From NCBI GenBank assembly GCA_040797825.1, contig JBFNEZ010000137.1, positions 1 to 10,658 of the forward strand: a DNA stretch of 10,658 bases, given 5' to 3'. Positions 1-6,548 of the stretch are shown here, one piece after another; positions within the stretch are counted from its first letter, which is position 1; every line of letters starts with the position of its first letter. A model generated the notes under the pieces. The model searched no databases, had not been told where the DNA came from, and saw only the letters and a list, made by a program, of their open reading frames with translations. A program made the translations under genes and the position numbers. The DNA is from Geosporobacter sp040797825. Lineage in GTDB: Bacteria > Bacillota > Clostridia > Peptostreptococcales > Thermotaleaceae.

Positions 1-10
1 GATGCGTTCC

Positions 11-655
11 CTACGAAAGGGATTCTATGAGGGTGACCAGTTCTTCCATGGTATCTACCACATGATCGGGATGGTACTGCATATAGAGGTCCCTGGGCAA
101 TGCGCTCCAGCTGACGGCCACTGAAAGCAGGCCTCCATTTTGGGCGCATTGAATGTCAAAGGGACTATCCCCTACCAATAGGGCTTCCTTTGCAGTACCT
201 CCCATGGCTTCTAAGGCCATTAAAGCCGGTGTGGGATCGGGTTTATGCTTCTCGGTGTCATCGGCTCCGATGATCACATCAAAGTAGTTTTCCAAATCAA
301 AATGACGCAATCCCTTCAAGGCTGAATCATTGAGTCTGGAGGTCACTACCCCCAGCTTATAACCCTTTGACGCCAATGTCTCCAGGGCCTCCTTGACACC
401 TAAATGCATGGTAATATAGGTCTCAAACCGGGCCATCTGAAAGCTGCGATAGGTATCGAGGGCTTCCTGGGCACAATCCTCAAACTCCCTTTCTAGGGTT
501 GTATATAGTGGTTCCCCAAAGCTTTGAAGAATATATTCCCTGGGTACATCTTTTTGAAGATGCTCCTGATAGGTATGTTTAAAAGATTGTATAATCAACT
601 CATTGGTATCCAATAGGGTACCATCCAAATCAAACAATATATATTTTAAAGACAT
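11..655 (-). CDS. ppaX: HAD-family phosphatase, probable pyrophosphatase PpaX
   Basis: A 214-residue cytoplasmic haloacid-dehalogenase hydrolase. All four HAD motifs are visible: motif I FDLDGT (nucleophile Asp9, acid/base Asp11), motif II Thr105 in VVTSR, motif III Lys138 in KPDP, and motif IV GDSPFD (162-167). The helical cap inserted after motif I carries TNELIIQSFKHT, which closely resembles my recollection of Bacillus subtilis PpaX (about 216 residues). PpaX hydrolyses the pyrophosphate released by HPr(Ser-P) dephosphorylation. The ATG at 655 is preceded by AAAGGAG at 7-base spacing. It lies 22 bases downstream of tex with no terminator between, so the two are probably co-transcribed. 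In Bacillus ppaX sits with hprK and lgt, so the context here does not support the specific role. A phosphoglycolate-phosphatase-like or other small-phosphoester HAD remains possible; the HAD fold itself is certain. Confidence 0.8.
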   Translation of the reverse strand: MSLKYILFDLDGTLLDTNELIIQSFKHTYQEHLQKDVPREYILQSFGEPLYTTLEREFEDCAQEALDTYRSFQMARFETYITMHLGVKEALETLASKGYKLGVVTSRLNDSALKGLRHFDLENYFDVIIGADDTEKHKPDPTPALMALEAMGGTAKEALLVGDSPFDIQCAQNGGLLSVAVSWSALPRDLYMQYHPDHVVDTMEELVTLIESLS

Positions 656-677
656 ATCCTGGCTCCTTTTTCTATTT

Positions 678-2837
678 TTATTCTACATTTTTCATGCTCA
701 GGGATACCTTTCCCCTTTCTACATCCACCTTGATTACCCGCACCTTTACAATATCTCCCACAGCCACAACCTCCATGGGATTTTTAATGAATTTATTGCT
801 CATCTCTGAAATGTGAACCAAGCCATCATTTTTTACACCGATATCTACAAAGGCTCCAAAGTCGATTACATTTCGCACCGTTCCTGTGAGAACCATATCT
901 AGCTTTAGATCTTCTATCTTCATCACGTCGGTTCTAAAGGTAGGCTTCTCCATTTCTTCCCGGGGATCTCTTCCTGGTTTTTGAATTTCTTCTAGGATAT
1001 CTTTCAGGGTAGGCAATCCCACTTCCAGTTCTTCTGCCAGCTCTTCCAATTTCCTTTTCTCCAGTCTTTCTGATAAATCAGTCAGTCTTCTCTTCTCCAC
1101 ATCCTCTAGGCTATATCCCAATTTTCCCAAAAGCTTTTCCGTTACTTCATAGGATTCTGGATGGACAGCCGTATTGTCTAGGGGATGGGTTCCTTGGGCA
1201 ATACGTAAAAACCCAGCACATTGTACGAAGGCAGCAGGTCCAAGCCGTGAAACCTTTGAAAGCTGTTTTCGGTCGGTGAATCTTCCCTTTTCTTCACGGA
1301 ATTTTACAATATTATTGGCCACGGTTTTACTGATCCCTGAAATATACTGCAAAAGAGAGGGAGATGCCGTATTGAGATCCACCCCTACCCGGTTAACTGC
1401 ATCCTCAACCACACCTTTAAGGGTCTCATCTAACCGCCCTTGGTTTACATCATGCTGATACTGACCTACGCCCACATGTTTGGGATCGATCTTTACCAGC
1501 TCTGCCAAGGGATCTTGAAGTCTTCGTCCAATGGAAATGGCACCACGGATAGACACGTTGATGTCTGGATATTCCTCTGCGGCTAATTTGGATGCAGAGT
1601 ATACCGATGCCCCAGCTTCATTGACAATCATATAATATACGGGACGGCCAAAACTCTGAATCATCTCTGCTACAAAAAGCTCTGACTCTCTGGATGCCGT
1701 ACCGTTGCCAATGGCAATGATATCTACTTGATGCTTTTCGATAAGCTTTTTTAAAGCTTCCTTAGCACCTGCGGTATCGTGTTGGGGTGCTGTAGGATAG
1801 ACTGTGGTAGTATCCAGAAGCTTTCCTGTATCGTCCACTACGGCAATCTTACAGCCTGTCCGATAGGCAGGGTCAAAGCCCATGACCACACGGCCCTTAA
1901 CAGGAGGCTGCAGCAGCAGATTTTTCAGATTGGCAGCAAAAACCTTAATGGCCTTTTCCTCTGCCCGCTCTGTCAGCTCATTGCGTATTTCCCGCTCAAT
2001 AGAAGGAGCAATCAATCGTTTATAACTGTCTTCTATGGATTTTTTCATATAGTCTGTAGTAATGGATACCTTTGATTTTAATACCTCCTTGTAAAGCTGA
2101 TAGAGGATTTCTTCCTCTGATACTTCAATTTTTACCCGAAGAAATTTTTCCTTCTCTCCTCGATTGATGGCCAGTACCCGATGATCGGGTATTTTAGACA
2201 CCGGCTCCCTATAATCATAGTACATTTCATAAACTGAGGCTTCCTGCTCCTTTACAGCAGATGAGGCAATAGTTCCTTTTTGATAGGTAATCCTTCTCAG
2301 CTTCTTTCGATAATCGCCATCATCGGATATTCTTTCTGCCACAATATCCATGGCCCCTTGCAGGGCATCCTCTATGGTATGTACCTCTTTTTCCTCATTA
2401 AGATAGGCTGCTGCCAGATCTTCTATCTTCCCTGTAAACATATCTTGGGCCCACAGCAGCTCTGCCAAGGGCTCAAGTCCCTTTTCCTTTGCAATGGTGG
2501 CACGGGTTCGCCTTTTTGGTCGATAGGGTCTGTAGAGATCCTCTATTTCCGTTAGGGTAACGGCCTTCTCTATCCCCTGGCCCAGTTCTTCTGTTAGTTT
2601 CCCCTGTTCATCAATCAGCCGAAGAACTTCCTCTTTTCGAGCTTGAAGATTTCTTAAATAGGTAAGCCTATCAAAAAAATCCCGCAGTACCGTATCATCC
2701 ATCTCTCCCGTTTGTTCCTTTCGGTATCGGGCTATAAAGGGAATGGTATTTCCCTGATCAATCAAGTCAATGGTATTGCTGACCTGATATTCCTTTAGTC
2801 TGAATTCTGACATCAGCTGCCTGACTAGCAACTCCAT
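678..2837 (-). CDS. tex: Tex, S1-domain RNA-binding transcription accessory protein
   Basis: A 719-residue Tex/YdcI protein of full family length. In order: an N-terminal helical Tex region (about 1-190) with the IPFIARYRKE motif; a YqgF/RNase-H-like domain starting near 315 (VMGFDPAYRTGCKIAVVDD); helix-hairpin-helix repeats near 485-555 (VGVDLNTAS, SGISKTVANNIVKFR, KGRFTDRKQL); and a C-terminal S1 RNA-binding domain from about 645 (GTVRNVIDFGAFVDIGVKNDGLVHIS). Tex is a cytoplasmic nucleic-acid-binding protein linked to transcription and, in some bacteria, toxin expression and stress survival; its exact biochemical role is unsettled. I start it at the ATG at 2837 because GGAGGG lies 6 bases upstream; the alternative TTG eight codons earlier would place that ribosome binding site inside the gene. 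It leads a probable two-gene unit with the ppaX-like gene. Confidence 0.96.
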   Translation of the reverse strand: MELLVRQLMSEFRLKEYQVSNTIDLIDQGNTIPFIARYRKEQTGEMDDTVLRDFFDRLTYLRNLQARKEEVLRLIDEQGKLTEELGQGIEKAVTLTEIEDLYRPYRPKRRTRATIAKEKGLEPLAELLWAQDMFTGKIEDLAAAYLNEEKEVHTIEDALQGAMDIVAERISDDGDYRKKLRRITYQKGTIASSAVKEQEASVYEMYYDYREPVSKIPDHRVLAINRGEKEKFLRVKIEVSEEEILYQLYKEVLKSKVSITTDYMKKSIEDSYKRLIAPSIEREIRNELTERAEEKAIKVFAANLKNLLLQPPVKGRVVMGFDPAYRTGCKIAVVDDTGKLLDTTTVYPTAPQHDTAGAKEALKKLIEKHQVDIIAIGNGTASRESELFVAEMIQSFGRPVYYMIVNEAGASVYSASKLAAEEYPDINVSIRGAISIGRRLQDPLAELVKIDPKHVGVGQYQHDVNQGRLDETLKGVVEDAVNRVGVDLNTASPSLLQYISGISKTVANNIVKFREEKGRFTDRKQLSKVSRLGPAAFVQCAGFLRIAQGTHPLDNTAVHPESYEVTEKLLGKLGYSLEDVEKRRLTDLSERLEKRKLEELAEELEVGLPTLKDILEEIQKPGRDPREEMEKPTFRTDVMKIEDLKLDMVLTGTVRNVIDFGAFVDIGVKNDGLVHISEMSNKFIKNPMEVVAVGDIVKVRVIKVDVERGKVSLSMKNVE

Positions 2838-2905
2838 TTCTATCCCTCCAATCCTGCACAATCCCTTGGATTTGCAAGCATATTTGTCTTAGTATAGGGT
2901 GTCCT

Positions 2906-2914
2906 ATTCTACCA
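2906..2914 (-). promoter_or_regulatory. candidate extended -10 promoter for tex
   Basis: On the minus strand TGGTAGAAT gives a TGn element directly before a TAGAAT -10 box (5 of 6 to TATAAT), about 70 bases before the tex ATG and after the chemoreceptor terminator. No good -35 lies at 17 bases (AGTATT), although TTGAGT occurs 20 bases upstream of the -10. A second possible -10, TATACT, lies a little further downstream. The position fits a vegetative promoter for tex-ppaX, but this is motif reading only. Confidence 0.35.
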
Positions 2915-2959
2915 TAAGATTTCCATTGAATACTCAACATTATAACATAAAGTAATAAT

Positions 2960-2990
2960 AATACAAAAGCCGGGATTTTGCCCCGACTTT
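2960..2990 (-). terminator. Rho-independent terminator after the chemoreceptor gene
   Basis: On the minus strand AAAGTCGGG (2990-2982) pairs with CCCGGCTTT (2974-2966) around a 7-base loop. This is a 9-bp stem with one G-U pair and a GC-rich core, followed by a short T-rich stretch (TTGTATTATTATT). It starts 29 bases after the chemoreceptor stop codon and before the tex promoter region, so it separates the two transcription units. Confidence 0.75.
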
Positions 2991-3018
2991 GTAAAGAAGA
3001 GAACACCTAGGTCCTCCA

Positions 3019-5295
3019 CTACTCCAATTCATTTTTAAAAGCACAATCTATCTTTTCCTCATCTTCCTCTTCTACTGCTTCTTCCTCTACTACTACTTCT
3101 TCCTCTACTACTACTTCTTCCTCTTCTACTGCCTCTTTCTCTACTACTGCCTCTTTCTCTACTACTTCTTTCTCTACTACTTCTTTCTCTACTACTTCTT
3201 CCTCTACTACTTCTTCCTCTACTGCTTCTTCTAGAACATTTATTTCCTGATTTCTTCTACTGATGCTAAAGCGTCGTATCACCTGCTCTAAATCTTGGGT
3301 CATAGCGCTCAGTTCTTTAACAGATTGGTGGATATTACGAACGGCTCTATCTTGTTCAGCTGTTCTGGAGGAAACTACTTCTGTTCCTGCAGCGGTTACT
3401 TCCGAAATCTGGCTTACTTCATGGATGGCCTGTTCTACCAGATCCATGCCCGAAGTGAGTTCTTCCACCACTCCTGTAAAGGCCTCTACCTCATTGGCTA
3501 CCTTTTGAGTTTCTCCTATAATGTCGTAAAAGGATTGGGTGGTTTCACTGATGACCTGTGTCCCCTTGCGAACACCTACCAAGCTGGACTCCATGGTTTG
3601 AACTACCTTATAGGTCTCATCCTGAATTTTTTGTATCAAATCAACAATCCCTGTGGATGCTCGGGAAGATTGTTCAGCCAACTTCCTCACTTCATCGGCT
3701 ACTACTGAGAAGCCCCTTCCATGCTCCCCTGCACGAGCAGCTTCAATAGCCGCATTGAGGGCCAATAGATTGGTTTGATCGGATATTTGTTTGATAACCT
3801 TCACAATATCCCCTATTTGAGCCGTGTGGACCGTCAGATCTTTAATTAACAGGGCTGAATTTCCAACGGTTTGGTCAATGGTTACCATGGTATTGTTGAT
3901 TTGCTCAATATTTTGAACACCCTTCTTGGCTACCTCGGAGGCTTCCGAAGAGGATTTTAGGATTCCCATGGAATTCTCCGTAACGCCTTTTACGCTGTCT
4001 ACCATTTGACTTACAATGTTCGTGGTCTGATTCACACTGTCTATCTGCTTGCCGGAACCCCCTGCCACCTCATCAATAACAGCAGCGATTTCTACTACGG
4101 CCTTTGAAGTAAGCTGGGCATTGTGCTCTAACTCCCCTGTAGAGGATTGAATCTTGGCCATGGTTCTATCCACATCATCGATAAGCTTCTCTAGGGAGTC
4201 CGCCATATCATTAAAGGCTCCCTGCAGTACACCAATCTCATTAGAAGCACTGACTACAATCCGTTCTGTCAGATCTCCCTCCTTGATTCGGTGAATTATT
4301 TTCATCATATCCATAATGGGCTTGGTGAAATACTTGGCGAAAAAATAGCTAATCATTAATCCCAATAATATAAACACAAGTGAAATCCATATGGTCCTTT
4401 TTAGGGATTCTTTGCTGGATGCCATAATTTCTTCATACTGCTGTTCTGTAATGACACCCCAGCCCGTTGTAGGCACCACGCTGTAACCGCCAATTACCTT
4501 TCTTCCTTCCATATCTGTATATACTTCTACACCGTTTTCTCCTTTGATTACTTCAATGGCCGATGCAACCCCTTGTTCTACTGCATTGGCCTTTTGCAAT
4601 ACCTTCGATTGAAAATCCGGGTGGGCAATCACATTTCCCGCTTGATCCACAATATAGCTAAAGCCTGTTTCTCCTATTTTCATATCCCGAGTCAGATAGT
4701 AAAGCCGATCCAGTCTCAAATCCACTGCCATGACACCACTAATTCCAGAAAGGGTGCCCTCGATAGGAATGGCCATGATAATAATGGGCATTTTAGAGTC
4801 TTCATCAATAAATGCCTCTGATATGTGGGTTTGTCCCTTAACAGCTTCCTGAAACCACTTGGCACTGTTATAGTTTTTTCCCTCATCTCTCCGGCTATTG
4901 GTACTGGCGACCACATTGCCCTCTAAGTCAGTCATGTAGACTGCCTTGAATTGAGGACTTTTCCCTGTAATCTTGGATAGTGCAATATTCTTATCATATT
5001 TATCCATTTTATCAAATTCCAAGGCATTTACCAGAGTTTTCATAGTATCAATAGAAGCTGTCATGTATAGATCTACCTGCTGAGCAACAATGCCAGACAT
5101 GGCTCCATTGCTCTCCATGGTGTTCTCTATCATCTGATTCCTGCCATGACGAAAGTCAATACCGCCAATAGCAGCTACCATCACCACAATAATCAAAAGG
5201 ATCACAGATGCCAGCTGCACATTCATGTTTACGCCTACTTGCATCCCCTTATGCTTTACGGCCTTTTTAAATTTTTTCCTCTCTCTCCCCTTCAT
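3019..5295 (-). CDS. dCache-type methyl-accepting chemotaxis protein with repetitive acidic C-terminal tail
   Basis: A 758-residue membrane chemoreceptor. Layout: a basic N-terminus, transmembrane helix 1 (about 27-46), an extracellular double-Cache sensor (about 50-290), transmembrane helix 2 (about 302-321), HAMP (about 322-375), then a long cytoplasmic coiled-coil signalling domain. The CheA/CheW-binding hairpin tip is clear at 503-543 (QTNLLALNAAIEAARAGEHGRGF then SVVADEVRKLAEQS). Where amino-acid-binding dCache receptors have Arg-x-Trp-Tyr, this protein reads Ala-Lys-Trp-Phe (145-148), so I make no ligand call. The coiled coil ends near 680. Residues 691-745 are ten tandem Glu/Val units, and the last residues are KIDCAFKNELE; no CheR-docking pentapeptide such as NWETF is seen. 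The gene has its own terminator and no chemotaxis genes beside it. The start is uncertain: the ATG at 5295 touches its GGAGG, and in-frame ATGs follow at codons 18 and 24. Confidence 0.93.
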   Translation of the reverse strand: MKGRERKKFKKAVKHKGMQVGVNMNVQLASVILLIIVVMVAAIGGIDFRHGRNQMIENTMESNGAMSGIVAQQVDLYMTASIDTMKTLVNALEFDKMDKYDKNIALSKITGKSPQFKAVYMTDLEGNVVASTNSRRDEGKNYNSAKWFQEAVKGQTHISEAFIDEDSKMPIIIMAIPIEGTLSGISGVMAVDLRLDRLYYLTRDMKIGETGFSYIVDQAGNVIAHPDFQSKVLQKANAVEQGVASAIEVIKGENGVEVYTDMEGRKVIGGYSVVPTTGWGVITEQQYEEIMASSKESLKRTIWISLVFILLGLMISYFFAKYFTKPIMDMMKIIHRIKEGDLTERIVVSASNEIGVLQGAFNDMADSLEKLIDDVDRTMAKIQSSTGELEHNAQLTSKAVVEIAAVIDEVAGGSGKQIDSVNQTTNIVSQMVDSVKGVTENSMGILKSSSEASEVAKKGVQNIEQINNTMVTIDQTVGNSALLIKDLTVHTAQIGDIVKVIKQISDQTNLLALNAAIEAARAGEHGRGFSVVADEVRKLAEQSSRASTGIVDLIQKIQDETYKVVQTMESSLVGVRKGTQVISETTQSFYDIIGETQKVANEVEAFTGVVEELTSGMDLVEQAIHEVSQISEVTAAGTEVVSSRTAEQDRAVRNIHQSVKELSAMTQDLEQVIRRFSISRRNQEINVLEEAVEEEVVEEEVVEKEVVEKEVVEKEAVVEKEAVEEEEVVVEEEVVVEEEAVEEEDEEKIDCAFKNELE
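3061..3225 (-). repeat. in-frame tandem repeat: five 15-bp then five 18-bp units
   Basis: This part of the chemoreceptor gene encodes residues 691-745 as five pentads (AVEEE, VVEEE, and VVEKE three times; 3225-3151) followed by five hexads (AVVEKE, AVEEEE, VVVEEE twice, AVEEED; 3150-3061). On the plus strand the 15-base unit reads CTCTACTACTTCTTY, repeated almost without change. Every valine codon is GTA and every alanine codon GCA, so the repetition is at DNA level, as expected from recent slippage or unequal exchange. Both unit lengths are multiples of three, so gain or loss of units keeps the frame. Confidence 0.93.
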
Positions 5296-5321
5296 CCTCC
5301 TACCTCATCTCCCAACTCCTT
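5293..5321 (-). promoter_or_regulatory. overlapping start region with a two-codon reading frame before the chemoreceptor gene
   Basis: On the minus strand AAGGAG (5321-5316) stands 7 bases before an ATG at 5308, the ideal spacing. That frame is only ATG-AGG-TAG (5308-5300). The TAG overlaps a second ribosome binding site, TAGGAGG, which directly touches the chemoreceptor ATG at 5295 with no spacer. The best-spaced start codon therefore makes a dipeptide, and the gene's assigned start has poor spacing. Reinitiation after the two-codon frame, or a wrongly assigned start, are both possible. The bases are certain; the function is inference. Confidence 0.45.
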
Positions 5322-5407
5322 AAATTATTTCGCTTCACGAACATCCCTCTATCTATTCGACATATAATCTTATATTCCTCCAGAATTTTCTATATTTTTC
5401 TACAAGC

Positions 5408-5436
5408 AAAAAAACAGGAAAAATTTCCTGTTTTTT
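5408..5436 (-). terminator. Rho-independent terminator overlapping the prfB stop codon
   Basis: AAAAAACAGG (5409-5418) is the exact reverse complement of CCTGTTTTTT (5427-5436). The inner AAA/TTT can also pair, giving up to 13 bp around two bases. On the minus strand the 3' arm ends in a run of seven T. The first arm begins within the prfB TAA, so the hairpin closes directly on the end of the gene. With A and T runs on both sides it could work in both directions, but no plus-strand gene needs it. Confidence 0.88.
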
Positions 5437-6533
5437 AGCGTGTCTTTAAATAGGCACCAATAAATAAATCAATGCTTCCATCCATTACAGCCTGTACATT
5501 GCCCATCTCTGCATTGGTCCGATGATCCTTCACCATATTGTATGGGTGAAACACATAGGATCGAATCTGACTGCCCCAGGCAATCTGACTGTAGTCCCCT
5601 TTTAAGTCTTCTATCTTATCTTTTTGCTCTCTTTCCTTTAACTCAATAAGTTTACCCTTAAGCATTTTCATAGCTGTGTCCCGATTGCTGTGTTGAGAAC
5701 GCTCATTTTGGCACTGCACCACAATGCCTGTAGGCATATGGGTAATTCGGATGGCGGACTCGGTTTTATTTACGTGCTGCCCACCTGCACCACTGGCTCG
5801 ATAGGTATCTACCTTAAGATCGCTAGGATTGATATCAATCTCAATGCTCTCATCAATCTCTGGCATCACATCTACAGAGGCAAAGGAGGTGTGGCGCTTG
5901 CCGGAAGGATCAAAGGGAGATATGCGGACGATCCGATGGACTCCCTTCTCACTCTTTAAATAACCATAGGCGTTTTCTCCTTCTACTAAAAGGGTAACAT
6001 TCTTGATTCCTGCCTCTGTATCTGACAGCAAATCCAAAGTCTTGACCCGACAGCCTTTACTTTCTGCCCAACGGGTATACATCCGCAGCAGCATCTCTGC
6101 CCAATCTTGAGCATCCAGTCCTCCTGCCCCTGCATGGATGGAGAGGATAGCATTGCTGTGATCATAATCTCCAGAAAGAAGAGTCGCAACCCTTAACTGC
6201 TCCATTTCCTGCTCTAATTTTTCTGTCCCTTCCAGGAGTTCCCCTTCAAGGGATATATCTTCCTCTTCAATGGCCATCTCTAAAAGCAGCAGCAGCTCCT
6301 CCCAGTTTTGGTACAAATCTTCATATTTTTTCACTTGGTCCTTTAGGCTCTTGCTTTGCTGCAGAACTTTTTGGGCACTCTGGGGATCATCCCAAAAGCC
6401 TAAAGCGGCCACTTTTTCATCCAGCTCTTCTATATGAATCCTTAGTCTGTCAATGTCAAAGAGAAGCCCTCAAATCCTGTAAAGTTTCCGCAAAGGAATT
6501 CAATGTTAATCTCAACTGTTCCAACTGAATCAT
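5435..6533 (-). CDS. prfB: Peptide chain release factor 2 (RF2), made by programmed +1 frameshift
   Basis: RF2 recognises UGA and UAA stop codons in the ribosomal A site and triggers peptide release. The gene starts at the ATG at 6533 (AAGGAAG 7 bases upstream), reads 25 codons to CTT, meets an in-frame TGA at 6458-6456, and continues only after a +1 shift (skip base 6458, resume at GAC 6457). The joined product is 365 residues, the same length as Escherichia coli RF2. The codon-recognition tripeptide SPF falls at 205-207 and the catalytic GGQ at 250-252, exactly the E. coli numbering. Residue 246 is Ala, as in most RF2s, rather than the Thr of E. coli K-12. A simple open-frame caller would start at GTG 6412 and lose 40 residues. 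It follows secA by 15 bases and is probably co-transcribed with it; a terminator overlaps its stop. Confidence 0.97.
6455..6470 (-). promoter_or_regulatory. prfB programmed +1 frameshift site
   Basis: The minus strand reads AGG GCT TCT CTT TGA C, in register with the classical AGG GGG TAT CTT TGA C site. The slippery CTT-T, the weak TGA-C stop context and an upstream Shine-Dalgarno-like GAGGG are all present. Stop at codon 26 matches E. coli. When RF2 is scarce, TGA is read slowly, tRNA-Leu slips from CUU to UUU and full RF2 is made, so RF2 controls its own level. The stimulatory purine run is shorter here than the usual AGGGGG. Confidence 0.95.
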
Positions 6534-6548
6534 TTACTCACTTCCTTC

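Noticed and set aside
8..22. TCCCT/AGGGA hairpin as a terminator for the ppaX-like gene
   Set aside because: The stem has only 5 bp and no T-run follows in the bases available before the window edge.
2767..3006. 79-codon minus-strand open frame between the chemoreceptor and tex
   Set aside because: It runs through the chemoreceptor terminator and into the start of tex in another frame, and has no recognisable protein features.
3061..3225. CRISPR array or other spacer-containing repeat
   Set aside because: Units are 15 and 18 bases, contiguous without spacers, in frame, and encode a protein tail.
5341..5400. Sigma-D (flagellar) promoter upstream of the chemoreceptor, from GTCGAATA on the minus strand
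   Set aside because: No TAAA-like -35 lies 15-16 bases upstream of it, and no convincing sigma-A pair was found either.
5435..6412. prfB as a truncated gene or pseudogene starting at GTG 6412
   Set aside because: The upstream frame, slippery site and 365-residue joined product show the normal programmed frameshift of RF2.
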